DNA from: Colwellia sp. Arc7-635
GTDB taxonomy: Bacteria; Pseudomonadota; Gammaproteobacteria; Enterobacterales; Alteromonadaceae
Reading direction: 5' to 3'
Assembly (NCBI RefSeq): GCF_003971255.1
Contig: NZ_CP034660.1
Coordinates: 3,286,001-3,350,000, forward strand
DNA: 64,000 bases
The position numbers were made by a program, and so were the translations under genes. Below, piece by piece: positions 7,897 to 17,219 of this stretch (positions are counted from its first letter, which is position 1; every line of letters starts with the position of its first letter). The notes under the pieces were generated by a model. It was not told where the DNA came from and did not search any database. It was given only the letters and a program-made list of their open reading frames with translations.

Positions 7897-8302
7897 GCTG
7901 TCTCGGTGTTCTTTAATCAATAGGGCCGCTATTCTAACAGAGTGCTTAAACATATTTAAGATGTATTCAAGGTGTCTTTTTCTGACAAGGCTGCACAACG
8001 TTACTTGTGATAACTTTGTTGAGTTAGTTGCCTATATTCTCTTATGCATTCTATAGCTTTGTGAAAGCTTTCATAAGTTACTGTTAAGTTCTGATGCAAT
8101 ACATTCGTTTAGTTTATTCCAGTAAGCTAACGTCCAAGGAGTCGCTAAATGTGCACCCTCTTTTTGTGTCAACAGCCACAGGAGTAATCGTACTTTGATA
8201 AAACTTGCTAAAAGGTATTTTGTTGCTTGATTCTAAGTACTTTATTATTCGGTGCTTAAGCCTATAATACAGTAAGTAATAAAAAATTTGGGATAACGAA
8301 TT
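7897..8302. other. Intergenic between divergent genes
   Basis: A 406-bp stretch between the helicase and the solute-binding gene. A TATAAT at 8263-8268, about 35 bp before the 8303 start, is a plausible -10 element for that gene, without a good -35. No other structure is seen. Confidence 0.35.
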
Positions 8303-9037
8303 ATGTCTTGGATGAATAGTTTATTGCTGTTGTATGCTTTTTCGATAACAGCTGGCGCCGCTGCCATTAAAACGACAATGGGTAATAAAGCAGATATTGA
8401 GTTTGCTGCAATTGAGAATTTAGTCGATCAAGAGATTGGTAAACTTATCCTCACGGATATTTATCAAAAATTGGGCCTGAATATTCAAATAATGTCTTTT
8501 TCTGGAAATCGGGCACAGTATGAAGCTAATTTAGGTCAAAAAGCGGGCGAAGTTATGCGTATTTGGTCTTACGGTGATGTAAACAAAAACTTGATCCGAG
8601 TACCAACACCTTACTACAGTATAATAACCTCAGCTTTTAGTCTGAAAAAAAACGCTATTACAATTAATAATATCAGTGATTTAAAGGGCTATAAGATAAC
8701 GCGTTTAAGAGGTATTAAACATACTAAAAACATCACCAAAAACTTACCTTTTATCTCTAAAAGTTCATCATCACAGAGTATGTTTAAGCTAGTCCAGCAA
8801 GGTAATGTAGATATTGCCTTAACCAACTATATGGATGGCATGGAAGTACTAAAGCAGCTTAAGCTTGAAGATGAAATTATCGCGAGTGCTCCTCTAGCAG
8901 AGCAAAAACTTTATCATTATTTGCATAAAGATCATCATGCACTGGTTGGTAAAGTCGATAATATGATTAAAAAATTAAAAAGTAACGGTCAACTGGCTGA
9001 AATTACTGCCGCTGCCGAACATGCTTTACTCAAATAA
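8303..9037 (+). CDS. Periplasmic solute-binding-like protein (family 3 type)
   Basis: 244 aa with an N-terminal hydrophobic signal (about residues 3-22). The rest resembles family 3 extracellular solute-binding domains: an E-G(K)xxGE-like QKAGEVMRIWSYGDVNKNLIRVPTPYY and the ISDLKGYKI...R motif, followed by NVDIALTNYMDGME. No ABC permease or ATPase lies nearby, so it may be an orphan sensor or a remnant rather than a transporter component. A GGGATAACGA stretch precedes the ATG. Confidence 0.7.
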   Translation: MSWMNSLLLLYAFSITAGAAAIKTTMGNKADIEFAAIENLVDQEIGKLILTDIYQKLGLNIQIMSFSGNRAQYEANLGQKAGEVMRIWSYGDVNKNLIRVPTPYYSIITSAFSLKKNAITINNISDLKGYKITRLRGIKHTKNITKNLPFISKSSSSQSMFKLVQQGNVDIALTNYMDGMEVLKQLKLEDEIIASAPLAEQKLYHYLHKDHHALVGKVDNMIKKLKSNGQLAEITAAAEHALLK

Positions 9038-9168
9038 AAGCAAACACCTTATGTTTAGTTATCAGAGCAAATATTGATGAGTAGAAAGATTAAATAAGGT
9101 TAGTTTTTATTGCTATGCCGCCATACAATAGCGTGCTTTGTATCGCTATCATTATCAATACTCATACC

Positions 9169-9810
9169 ATGAACAAAATATTTATTATCGGCTTGCCTCG
9201 TACCGGCACAACAAGTGTTTGTGCAGCGATGCTTGAATTGGGTTTTCATGTTGCTCATACAGCCTATACAGACCGTTCATTCGAAGAAGCACAGGTTATT
9301 GCTGACACCCCGGTATTTTGTGATTACCAAGATTTAGATATCGCCTACCCTAATGCAAAGTTTATTTATCTCGCAAGAGACCTCAACAAGTGGCTGTCTT
9401 CAATTCAGCAATTGCTTATTCGTATGCACGCTAACTTAATACGTAGCGACGGCGGCTTTAATCCCATTATTAAGCGTTGTTATCAGGAAATTTTTGCTCC
9501 TTATAGCTTAGATAATATTAATAACCTTGATTTTTTAACGCGCTGCTACCAACAACATCAGACGCAAGTTCAGCAATATTTCGCCAATCGACAAAATGAT
9601 TTGTTATCGATAGATATTAGCGAGAGTAAAAGTTATCGACAGTTGTTAGATTTTTTAAACTTGACTGAAAGTAATACAAAAAATAACGATTTTCAGCGAT
9701 TAAATATTGGCGGAAAAGTAACGGCTTGGAAAGACATAAAAAGCTCCTTAAAAGTCGATTCAACCAATAAAGGTCGAGTTACTAAACTACCTTATTTAAC
9801 TTCGATATAA
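9169..9810 (+). CDS. Sulfotransferase-family protein
   Basis: About 213 aa from the ATG at 9169, which puts the PAPS/P-loop-like motif FIIGLPRTGTTS at residues 4-15 as in this family; an upstream ATG at 9115 would add 18 residues. FIYLARDLNKW corresponds to the second PAPS 3'-phosphate-binding region. Length fits the short bacterial sulfotransferase-like proteins. Substrate unknown. It stands alone, with a noncoding region of over 400 bp downstream. Confidence 0.7.
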   Translation: MNKIFIIGLPRTGTTSVCAAMLELGFHVAHTAYTDRSFEEAQVIADTPVFCDYQDLDIAYPNAKFIYLARDLNKWLSSIQQLLIRMHANLIRSDGGFNPIIKRCYQEIFAPYSLDNINNLDFLTRCYQQHQTQVQQYFANRQNDLLSIDISESKSYRQLLDFLNLTESNTKNNDFQRLNIGGKVTAWKDIKSSLKVDSTNKGRVTKLPYLTSI

Positions 9811-9978
9811 GCATATAAACGGAGCAATGGCTTAGCTTTTGGTTGTGAAAAATGTCAGTAACGACTTAAACTAATTTTACACGACTTAGTTCTTATCAGG
9901 TTAAATCCTCCTTAAAATAACGCATTGTTTAATACGTATATAACCTTTGGCATAATTTTTTGCATGGCTTTTACATAA

Positions 9979-10038
9979 CTTCTTATATGGCTTCTTATAT
10001 AGCTTCTTATATAGCTTCTTATATAGCTTCTCAAATAG
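9979..10038. repeat. Five tandem copies of a 12-bp repeat
   Basis: The unit CTTCTTATATAG occurs at 9991, 10003 and 10015 exactly, flanked by one-mismatch (9979) and three-mismatch (10027) copies. It sits in the 416-bp noncoding stretch 9811-10226 between the sulfotransferase-like gene and the 10227 gene; the rest of that stretch shows nothing firm. Copy number is likely variable by slippage. Confidence 0.9.
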
Positions 10039-10226
10039 TTTAGAAGTAAGTAGCTATGTGAATGCTAATAGACATATCGATTTAGCACTTGTAAATTATT
10101 GATGCAAAAAATTATCTGGTTATTTTCTCAGTATTTTTTAGATCAAGCCGATAAATAGTTTATGTAATCAGCCTAAGAAATAAAATCAATAAAACTTAGG
10201 GTGAGTAACGCAATTAAGGTTTTACT

Positions 10227-10661
10227 ATGAATACGATATCAACAGCTGTTTCGACAAACCCAGTAACGACATCAAAGCAAGATACGCCATCAAGCCAAGG
10301 CTTATCGGCGCGAGGGATAAATGATGAGTCTCTTGAGCACATGAAATATATTGAGAAACAACTGACATCAACACCTGCAACGTTAGCTGATGAAAAGTTA
10401 ACAATTTCTGAAGAAGCTTTATCTTTATTTCGCCAAAATCCTACTGAAAAGTCTGATACGGCTAGCGCACAAGAAACCGCAAACGATAAAGTATTAGAGC
10501 AAATAAAAGAACAAATAGAAGCAGTGAAAAAGCAACTTAGTCGCATTAAAAACGACAAAGGTGAAGAAGCAGAGCAACAGCGTAGACAATTACAAGTTCA
10601 GCTAGCAACACTTAGTGCCTCAATGTTGGATTTATTAGGTAAAAAACTCGACGCTATTTAA
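10227..10661 (+). CDS. Hypothetical protein with C-terminal coiled coil
   Basis: 144 aa. The N-terminal half is polar and low-complexity (Ser/Thr/Gln rich, no signal peptide). Residues about 88-135 are a strongly charged heptad-like helix (KVLEQIKEQIEAVKKQLSRI...EEAEQQRRQLQVQ), predicted as a coiled coil. It is probably a cytoplasmic or exported small structural protein. I recognise no family, and its neighbours give no clue. Confidence 0.6.
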   Translation: MNTISTAVSTNPVTTSKQDTPSSQGLSARGINDESLEHMKYIEKQLTSTPATLADEKLTISEEALSLFRQNPTEKSDTASAQETANDKVLEQIKEQIEAVKKQLSRIKNDKGEEAEQQRRQLQVQLATLSASMLDLLGKKLDAI

Positions 10662-10937
10662 GTCAGCTAAGAGATCTCAGCGCTAATAATCTATATTTTC
10701 ACTTGGCCTCATTACTATCATTTTCTTTTCAGTCTCATTTAATATCCATATCTGATACTCGCTAAGCCCTACTTCAGCGCACTGCCCCACTGAGCTTTAG
10801 CTTATTGAGTGCGCATAAAGCCAAAATTTATTTCTTTATTTATCAATAGATTATTTTTTAGTCTAAAATAAATATTGAAACGACTTCAAATAAGAACTAT
10901 TATCAATCGCGTTATCAATCACCAGCGAATTTTTATT

Positions 10938-11132
10938 ATGTTTGTTTGTATTTGCAAAGGCATTACAGATCATCAAATTAAGCAATTAGTCACCGAGTCA
11001 GGTGTCGGTTCTATACGTGAATTAAAGCAACACCTACCTTTAGGTTCGCAATGCGGCACCTGTGTGAAAGTTGCTCAAAGTATTATTGATAACGTCATTA
11101 TCGATGAAAGTTTATTTAAGGAAGTGGGTTAA
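10938..11132 (+). CDS. bfd: Bacterioferritin-associated ferredoxin
   Basis: 64 aa from the ATG at 10938. The [2Fe-2S] cysteine pattern C4-x-C6-x32-C39-x2-C42 (VCICKGIT ... GSQCGTC) is that of Bfd. Bfd passes electrons to bacterioferritin heme to release stored iron. Position right before two bacterioferritin genes supports the call. A longer in-frame start at 10875 adds 21 residues not found in the family. Confidence 0.93.
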   Translation: MFVCICKGITDHQIKQLVTESGVGSIRELKQHLPLGSQCGTCVKVAQSIIDNVIIDESLFKEVG

Positions 11133-11220
11133 AGCCGCTTATGACTTTGCAGCCCAGTTGTAAGTGATAACGATTGGCATTTTCAAACACTTGTTTTTAA
11201 AACATTTTTCACGATTTCTT

Positions 11221-11248
11221 TTGCATTCCCGCGCTTTGTTTCTATAAT
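11221..11248 (+). promoter_or_regulatory. Sigma-70 promoter of the first bacterioferritin gene
   Basis: TTGCAT (11221-11226), a 16-bp spacer and TATAAT (11243-11248) lie about 38 bp before the ATG at 11287. No clear Fur box is seen. Confidence 0.55.
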
Positions 11249-11286
11249 TATAGTCAATATTTAAATAGTTTAAATTTGAGGCTCTA

Positions 11287-11751
11287 ATGAAAGGCAACTC
11301 TACAGTTCTGGCAATACTTAATAAAGTACTGACCAGTGAACTCACATCTATCAATCAATACTTTTTACACGCTCGCATGTACAAAAATTGGGGAATTAAC
11401 GCCTTAAACAGTAAATGCTATAAAAAGTCGATCCTCGATATGAAGCAAGCTGATAAAGTGATTGAGCGTATATTATTTCTTGAAGGCTTACCAAATTTAC
11501 AACAATTAGCACCATTGTCTATTGGCGAACATACGCAAGAAATGATCAGCTGTGATGTTGGTTTCCAAACGGCTCAAATTGCAGTCGTGCGTAACGCGAT
11601 CACTATTTGTGAGCAAGAACAAGATTACGTCAGCCGCGAAATGCTCGATGGTATATTAAACGACGAAGAAGAACACTTAGATTGGCTAGAAACTCAGCAA
11701 TACCAAATTAACGCCATGGGTATTGAAAAATACATTCAAGCACAGCTATAA
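11287..11751 (+). CDS. bfr: Bacterioferritin, heme-binding-type subunit
   Basis: 154 aa, close in length and sequence to E. coli Bfr (MKGNSTVLAILNKVLTSEL, NQYFLHARMYKNWG). Met52, the axial heme ligand, is kept. The di-iron ferroxidase ligands are eroded: Glu18, Glu127 and His130 remain, but positions 51, 54 and 94 are Asp, Gln and Gln instead of Glu, His and Glu. It therefore probably serves as the heme subunit in a mixed 24-mer with the next gene product. The two genes are 34 bp apart and probably cotranscribed. Confidence 0.92.
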   Translation: MKGNSTVLAILNKVLTSELTSINQYFLHARMYKNWGINALNSKCYKKSILDMKQADKVIERILFLEGLPNLQQLAPLSIGEHTQEMISCDVGFQTAQIAVVRNAITICEQEQDYVSREMLDGILNDEEEHLDWLETQQYQINAMGIEKYIQAQL

Positions 11752-11785
11752 ACGGCTTAAGCTAGACCCGTTAAAGGAAAATACA

Positions 11786-12253
11786 ATGAAAGGTAATACC
11801 CAAGTTATTTCAGCACTAAACGGCCTACTCGCTTATGAACTAGCGGCGATGGATCAATACTTCATTCATTCAAGTATGTATGAAGATTGGGGCATTAATA
11901 AACTATTTGAACGTATCAGTCATGAGTTTGATGATGAAAAGCTGCATGCTTCAATGCTTATTCAGCGAATTCTATTTTTGGAAGGCATGCCTGATATGCA
12001 AACTCGTCCAGGGTTACATATCGGCAAAACGGTTCCTGAAATGCTGCAAAGCGATTTAGATGTTGAATATGCCGTAGCTAATTCACTTAGAGCCGCTATC
12101 GCGCTATGTGAGCAGGAAAAAGATTACGTGACTCGTGAAATTTTAGAAAAATTATTAGACGATACTGAAGTTGATCATGCCTTTTGGCTAGAGCAGCAAC
12201 TAGGCCTAATTAAAACTATCGGTTTAGAAAACTATATTCAATCGCAGCTGTAA
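11786..12253 (+). CDS. bfr: Bacterioferritin, ferroxidase-type subunit
   Basis: 155 aa from the ATG at 11786, with AAAGGA upstream; an in-frame start at 11723 overlaps the previous gene. Ferroxidase ligands are complete: Glu18, Glu51, His54, Glu94, then Glu128 and His131 (shifted by a one-residue insertion, ExxH spacing kept). The heme ligand position 52 is Lys, so this subunit should not bind heme through Met52. It complements the upstream paralogue. Confidence 0.92.
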   Translation: MKGNTQVISALNGLLAYELAAMDQYFIHSSMYEDWGINKLFERISHEFDDEKLHASMLIQRILFLEGMPDMQTRPGLHIGKTVPEMLQSDLDVEYAVANSLRAAIALCEQEKDYVTREILEKLLDDTEVDHAFWLEQQLGLIKTIGLENYIQSQL

Positions 12254-12310
12254 TCGTAGTTGTAGATATAGCGATACATAATTTACGCTTCAGATATTAA
12301 AAACTAAAAA

Positions 12311-12338
12311 GCCAGCTAATCACTTAGCTGGCTTTTTT
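12311..12338. terminator. Bidirectional rho-independent terminator
   Basis: The 9-bp perfect stem GCCAGCTAA-TCAC-TTAGCTGGC is followed by six T and preceded by five A. It can end both the bacterioferritin genes (+) and the TonB receptor gene (-). Confidence 0.88.
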
Positions 12339-12418
12339 ATCTTTACTCGCGGAGTAAACTTATTTCAAACACTTAAGGTTACAGAAACTTAAGATTACAA
12401 AGCTTAAGATTACAAAGC

Positions 12419-15112
12419 TTAAAAGTCATAGGTATAGCTAACACTAAAGATAGTACCTACTTCTTTCGAACGTACCGTGATATCAGATTGCGTCACTTCT
12501 TGATCTTCACCAAGTAAGTTCTTCACCTTAACTTTTATTTTCGAATTATAGTCTGGGTAGTAAGTATAAACCGCATCAAGTGAATGAAATGGCTGTTCTA
12601 AGGCGTCTTCTCTACCACCAACACCCGATGCAACAATACGTTCACCGAATACGTTATAGACCAACGAGCTGCTATGATTACCGCTTGCGGCATCGTAATT
12701 CAACTGTAAGTTCACGACATATTTTGAGTGCCCTGTCATACGCTTTTTAGGATTGGTTAAGTTACCGGCAAAGGCTGGGTTTATTGATACTTCTGAATCA
12801 CTCAAGGTAATATTACCTGAAGTAAAGAAACCATCAGCAGCCCAGGTTAAGTCATACAGCCATTCAGCTTCAACGCCATAAACTTCTGCGGTTTCACCAT
12901 TAACAAATGAAAGCGTGTAGTCTTCGTCACCAATCGATAACACTGACTCTATCGGGTTTTCAATATCTTTGTAAAATAAGCCGACTGAGTAGTTATTACC
13001 ATTATCAGCGTAATACTCGTAACGGGCATCATAGTTTTTAATCGGGCTACTTTTTAAACCAACACGGCCAATGGTGCGAATATCGGTTAATGGGTCGTAA
13101 TAAGCTACTGGCACAACTTCACGCAGGTCAGGTCGTACAACCGTTTCGCCATAACCAAAGCGAATTTGATAATCGTCGCCACCAATATAGGTGAAGGCTA
13201 AAGCACCGAAAAAGTCATCTTCAATAATGCTGCCGTTTTCTATTTTCTCTTCTGAGAAGAAAATATCTAAATCTTCTTTTTTAAAGATTAAACTCGAGGT
13301 AGCAAGTGACGTTTGTTTAAACTCTTCATAACGAACACCACCACTGACTCGCCAGGTATTTTGATAAATCAAATCAAAAGCACCGTAGCCAGCATCAATT
13401 TTTTGTCCGGCAATATAGTCATCTGCATCAGGTGCTGTTGGCTCATTAAAGTCGACTAAAATGTTGTTATTGTCGAGTAACTCATCACTTAGATAACTGG
13501 TTACGCCCAGTACAGAATCTGCGCCACTGTTAACCGGTATTTTTACACCACTGTCATTGTTAACCGTAAAACTAGAAGTTGTGTAATAACGACCTTTGTC
13601 TGAAAAATCATAGCCGGCTTTGAATTCAACTTCGAGATCAGAAAAGTACAAAGGTAAAGTAACATTGCCACTATAAGATTTAACGTCATCTTCTAATGAT
13701 AAGTACGAATAAACGGCTCTATTATCATCACCCGTTATAGCTGAACTTTGGTATTGCCCATCGCTATAAGTATCAATAAACTTGTATTTAACATCGGTTG
13801 GAATTTCTGTTTCTGCTGTAGATTCAGTATATTGCCAGTCAAAACCTATACCTGCGTACTCAGTAAAGGTGTGTTTACCGGTAAATTGCATAATTTCTAA
13901 TGAACGTTCTTCATAATTAAATTCATGTGAACGCTGCGCTTGGCCGTTACCAAAAATGGTATCAACGGTACTGCCATTCGGACTTTCAATGATGCCGATG
14001 ACACTTTCGTCTTCATTATCTTCAAGGTAGATATTGCTCCAAGATAATTTGTGGTTATCAAGTTGATAACCCAAGTTAAATACCGCACTTAAACGTTCAT
14101 TTTCAGTGGTTACTTGCGAAGTTTTTACGGTGTTATAACAAGCGTTAGCGATTTGCTCACTGGTCAGTAGCGTTTCACTACAATCGTCAGAAAAGTTCTC
14201 ACTTACTACCGCTGACTTTTTATTCGCAAATTGCCATTTATTGTCATACGAAATAGCGGCTAAGAAACCAAACTGACCACCAAAATAATTTTCGTCAAAT
14301 GAATTGCCAATACTCGCTTTTACGTTATAGGTAGGATCAAGCGAATCATCTTTCATCACCATATTACGTGGTAATGATTTTAATAAGTTTTGGTTAATTG
14401 CTGTCGCTTGTTCACCGCGCGTTGCTCCGTCTGTATCAACCAAGTTATCCGTTAAAATGATATTGCGCAGTGAAAAATCACCTTTGTATTGCACGATGGC
14501 ATTTTGTAACTCACTGGAAAGCCCATTGCCTTTACGGTCATAAGTAAAACCGTCTTGTGAGTTTTCATCGTAAGCTAGTCCGAGTTCAAAGCTGGCCACA
14601 AAGTCTTTCGGTACCGACTTAGTGCGAATATCAATCGCGCCACCACCAAATGCTGCCGGCATTGACGGTGAATAAGACTTTTGCACAGATAAACTTTCAA
14701 TAATACTGGCGGGGAAAATATCAAGCGGTATAACATTACGGGTTAAATCAGGGCTTGGAATATTAGCGCCATTTAAACGCGCGCTTGAATAACGTTCACC
14801 TAAACCACGAACATAGATATATTTACCATCAACTAAGGTTAAACCGGTCACACGTCTTAAGGCTGATGCGGCATCGCTATCACCGGTTTTTGATATTTGC
14901 TCTGCCCCTAAAATATCAGCGACAAAGGCTTGGTTGCGACGCTCTTCAATTACCGCGGCTGCACTACCTTGTAAGCGAGTTGCTTTGACCACAACTTCTT
15001 CCATTACATCGTTCTCTGCGGGTGTTTCTTGTGCAAACACGTTGGGAATATTCGCTAATAATCCCAGAGCTACGGCAAGAGAAACTCTTTTAAGTCTATG
15101 TTGAGTTGTCAT
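12419..15112 (-). CDS. TonB-dependent outer-membrane receptor
   Basis: 897 aa from the ATG at 15112 (AGGA upstream); the longer ORF start lies inside a terminator hairpin and is rejected. Signal peptide about residues 1-28 (ending VFAQ), a TonB-box-like EEVVVKATR, then the plug (about 50-170: RVTGLTLVDGKYIYVRGLGERYSSARLNG..., GGGAIDIRTKS) and a beta-barrel ending in an aromatic residue (SVSYTYDF). The substrate is unknown. It lies downstream of a surface-lipoprotein gene on the same strand, with a terminator hairpin between, which suggests a receptor/lipoprotein uptake pair. Confidence 0.92.
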   Translation of the reverse strand: MTTQHRLKRVSLAVALGLLANIPNVFAQETPAENDVMEEVVVKATRLQGSAAAVIEERRNQAFVADILGAEQISKTGDSDAASALRRVTGLTLVDGKYIYVRGLGERYSSARLNGANIPSPDLTRNVIPLDIFPASIIESLSVQKSYSPSMPAAFGGGAIDIRTKSVPKDFVASFELGLAYDENSQDGFTYDRKGNGLSSELQNAIVQYKGDFSLRNIILTDNLVDTDGATRGEQATAINQNLLKSLPRNMVMKDDSLDPTYNVKASIGNSFDENYFGGQFGFLAAISYDNKWQFANKKSAVVSENFSDDCSETLLTSEQIANACYNTVKTSQVTTENERLSAVFNLGYQLDNHKLSWSNIYLEDNEDESVIGIIESPNGSTVDTIFGNGQAQRSHEFNYEERSLEIMQFTGKHTFTEYAGIGFDWQYTESTAETEIPTDVKYKFIDTYSDGQYQSSAITGDDNRAVYSYLSLEDDVKSYSGNVTLPLYFSDLEVEFKAGYDFSDKGRYYTTSSFTVNNDSGVKIPVNSGADSVLGVTSYLSDELLDNNNILVDFNEPTAPDADDYIAGQKIDAGYGAFDLIYQNTWRVSGGVRYEEFKQTSLATSSLIFKKEDLDIFFSEEKIENGSIIEDDFFGALAFTYIGGDDYQIRFGYGETVVRPDLREVVPVAYYDPLTDIRTIGRVGLKSSPIKNYDARYEYYADNGNNYSVGLFYKDIENPIESVLSIGDEDYTLSFVNGETAEVYGVEAEWLYDLTWAADGFFTSGNITLSDSEVSINPAFAGNLTNPKKRMTGHSKYVVNLQLNYDAASGNHSSSLVYNVFGERIVASGVGGREDALEQPFHSLDAVYTYYPDYNSKIKVKVKNLLGEDQEVTQSDITVRSKEVGTIFSVSYTYDF

Positions 15113-15139
15113 GTTTAAATCCTGCTTCCAAATCAAGTT

Positions 15140-15167
15140 AAAAAAAAGACCCAGCATGACTGGGTCT
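15140..15167 (-). terminator. Terminator/attenuator between lipoprotein and receptor genes
   Basis: On the minus strand the 8-bp stem AGACCCAG-TCATG-CTGGGTCT is followed by eight T. It sits 25 bases downstream of the lipoprotein stop and about 28 bp before the receptor start, leaving little room for another promoter. It should let most transcripts stop after the lipoprotein. Confidence 0.8.
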
Positions 15168-15191
15168 AATTACTATCTAATAAGTATTTAA

Positions 15192-16862
15192 TTAATCTTG
15201 ATCTGCTGCTGTAACAGCAGCTTCAACCCATTTGTACCAATCAGAGCTCGTATCGTTTTCTGATACAGCACCAATGTAATTACCGGCTTGGAAAAAGCTG
15301 CCTAAACCTGATAAATCATTCGCTGTGATAGTGATATCAGCTGAATCAACATCAGTAGCAAAGGCATTTGACAGCACGCTTGATGTGCTAGAAATACGCA
15401 CGTTTGCAGCGCTATTATCAAACCAATCCGCTTTCGCTGTACCGGTTAATGCTGCAGGCTCTTTGCCTGAAATAAAGGTTTGCTCACCTTTAAATTCATT
15501 AACACAGGCCATCACAGAGTTTGAGAATGAAACTGAATCGGCATTAATTTCGCCATCTGATTTATGTTCGATACAGTTAGTGCCGTTAGCACCTTCTGTT
15601 TTGACAATTAATACGTTGTAGTACATAGATTTAATGGCATCATCAAACTTAAAGGCTTGTGATGGGTCATCATCTCGTACTGAGCTACCGTCAGTGGTGA
15701 TAACCGTTACGTTAGCAAAAGTAGGGTTTGACGTCGGCGCTTCTGAGTACTCAGCACCGCTATTTTTCTCGCCATCAGTTTCAAAGCCGTTGTTGCCCAT
15801 AAATACATCTGAGCCAATAGGGAATATTCTTTCTGCTTCAACGACAACACCATTTTCGATTACTGCAGGAATAACCACTTCTTGCTTGGTTTCAACCGTA
15901 CCGTGTTTAACGAAAATGTATTGACCGCTACCTTGCCAACCGGCGTCGATATCAATCGCGTCATCTTGCGTGTCAGTTACCGCAATATGGCTAATTGATG
16001 CTGCGCCGCCGAAAAACTCAATACCGTCATCAAAACCTTGGTGAATATGAATGTAATCAAACTTAGACGCTGAACCAACAGCATTTAGTGTTAGTGAGTT
16101 AAGATCATCACCTTCACCACCAGAGCGTGGACCAGAGCCAGCGTACCAAATTTTTGCAAATTCAATCGCACCACTGTTATCTGCATTATCATTGCCACCA
16201 AAGTAGCTAGTAACACCTTCGGTTGTAACATTACAGGTTGTTGCAGCACGCTGTGCGTCAGTACATTGGTTGGTAATACCAAAACCATTGATGATAATAC
16301 CGCCCCAATCAGCAAACTGAGCACCATTACCAACAACATCTAAACGCTCGTAAGCATTAGCTGAAGTAAAGTTGACAGGTTTTTCTAGTGTACCTACGGC
16401 ATTAATTTTTGCGCCACGACCAATACGAATAATCGCTTCACCTGAAGTGAACGCTAAGTTAGCACCTGCTTCAACCGTTAACGTTGGACCGTCAGCATTA
16501 ACAGTACAACCGGTTGTACTGTCACAGTCTTTACCCATTAATAACGCGCCAGTAAAAACATGCACACCATCGTTAGGTAATTCAGAAAAAGTTAAGTCAG
16601 TTTCAATTTCAATATTTTTGCTAGCAAATGCTGCTGGGTAATTACAGTCACGACCGTCATAAGCGCCCTGTAGCTCGCCACGAATAGCACAAAGATTCGT
16701 CGTACCGGTATCAGTACCGCCATCGGTATTATTTGAGTTATTTGTACTATTATCGACACTGTTATCATTCACGGTTGGTTCAATTTTGATATCACCACCA
16801 CAACCAACTAAAGCCATAGCACTTGCAATTACACTTACTTTAAATAGAGTTTTGATATTCAT
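15192..16862 (-). CDS. Surface lipoprotein with parallel-beta-helix-like body, partner of TonB receptor
   Basis: 556 aa. The lipobox MALVGCGG has Cys21 as the lipidation site. A low-complexity Asn/Thr/Ser/Gly/Asp linker (about 33-55) suggests a tether. The body has repeated short beta-rich segments (TLTVEAGANLAFTSGEAIIRIGRGAKINAVGT, GGIIINGFG, FDYIHIHQGFDDGIEFFGG, DTQDDAIDIDAG) of a right-handed parallel beta-helix, with several Cys pairs (CDSTTGC, CTDAQRAATTC) probably disulfide-bonded. The gene precedes the receptor gene on the same strand. No enzymatic motif is seen; ligand capture for the receptor is inferred. Confidence 0.8.
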   Translation of the reverse strand: MNIKTLFKVSVIASAMALVGCGGDIKIEPTVNDNSVDNSTNNSNNTDGGTDTGTTNLCAIRGELQGAYDGRDCNYPAAFASKNIEIETDLTFSELPNDGVHVFTGALLMGKDCDSTTGCTVNADGPTLTVEAGANLAFTSGEAIIRIGRGAKINAVGTLEKPVNFTSANAYERLDVVGNGAQFADWGGIIINGFGITNQCTDAQRAATTCNVTTEGVTSYFGGNDNADNSGAIEFAKIWYAGSGPRSGGEGDDLNSLTLNAVGSASKFDYIHIHQGFDDGIEFFGGAASISHIAVTDTQDDAIDIDAGWQGSGQYIFVKHGTVETKQEVVIPAVIENGVVVEAERIFPIGSDVFMGNNGFETDGEKNSGAEYSEAPTSNPTFANVTVITTDGSSVRDDDPSQAFKFDDAIKSMYYNVLIVKTEGANGTNCIEHKSDGEINADSVSFSNSVMACVNEFKGEQTFISGKEPAALTGTAKADWFDNSAANVRISSTSSVLSNAFATDVDSADITITANDLSGLGSFFQAGNYIGAVSENDTSSDWYKWVEAAVTAADQD

Positions 16863-17129
16863 TACAGTTCTGCTCCGCAGATTTATTATTAAATAATTTG
16901 CGATAATAGTACGGAGAATAAATGACAGAATTGTTGAAGTAATGTGTAGTTTTTATTTCACTAACTTGACGAAGAGATGACAGTAACGAGTCATAAATAT
17001 GACATGACATTAAGAAGTACATGAATATAGTGGTCTGTGGGTGTATAACCTTATAAGCAGGTATAAAAACAAGTTTTAGTTGGTACGATTAAAAGTTAGT
17101 TACATTAACGTTAGGCACATTAAAAATAA

Positions 17130-17157
17130 AAAAACCGAGCAACGTTGCTCGGTTTTT
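17130..17157. terminator. Rho-independent terminator downstream of secF
   Basis: The perfect inverted repeat AAAAACCGAGCAA-CG-TTGCTCGGTTTTT works on either strand. It follows secF (minus) by about 62 bp. The rest of 16863-17219 shows no gene. Confidence 0.88.
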
Positions 17158-17219
17158 AAGTTTACTTTTAAGCTAAATCAATGACGATTACCCCTGTAAT
17201 TAACTAGGGCTCTACAAAG

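Noticed and set aside
15113-15157. Upstream start for the TonB receptor
   Set aside because: It lies inside the terminator hairpin; the ATG at 15112 has AGGA upstream and gives a proper signal peptide.
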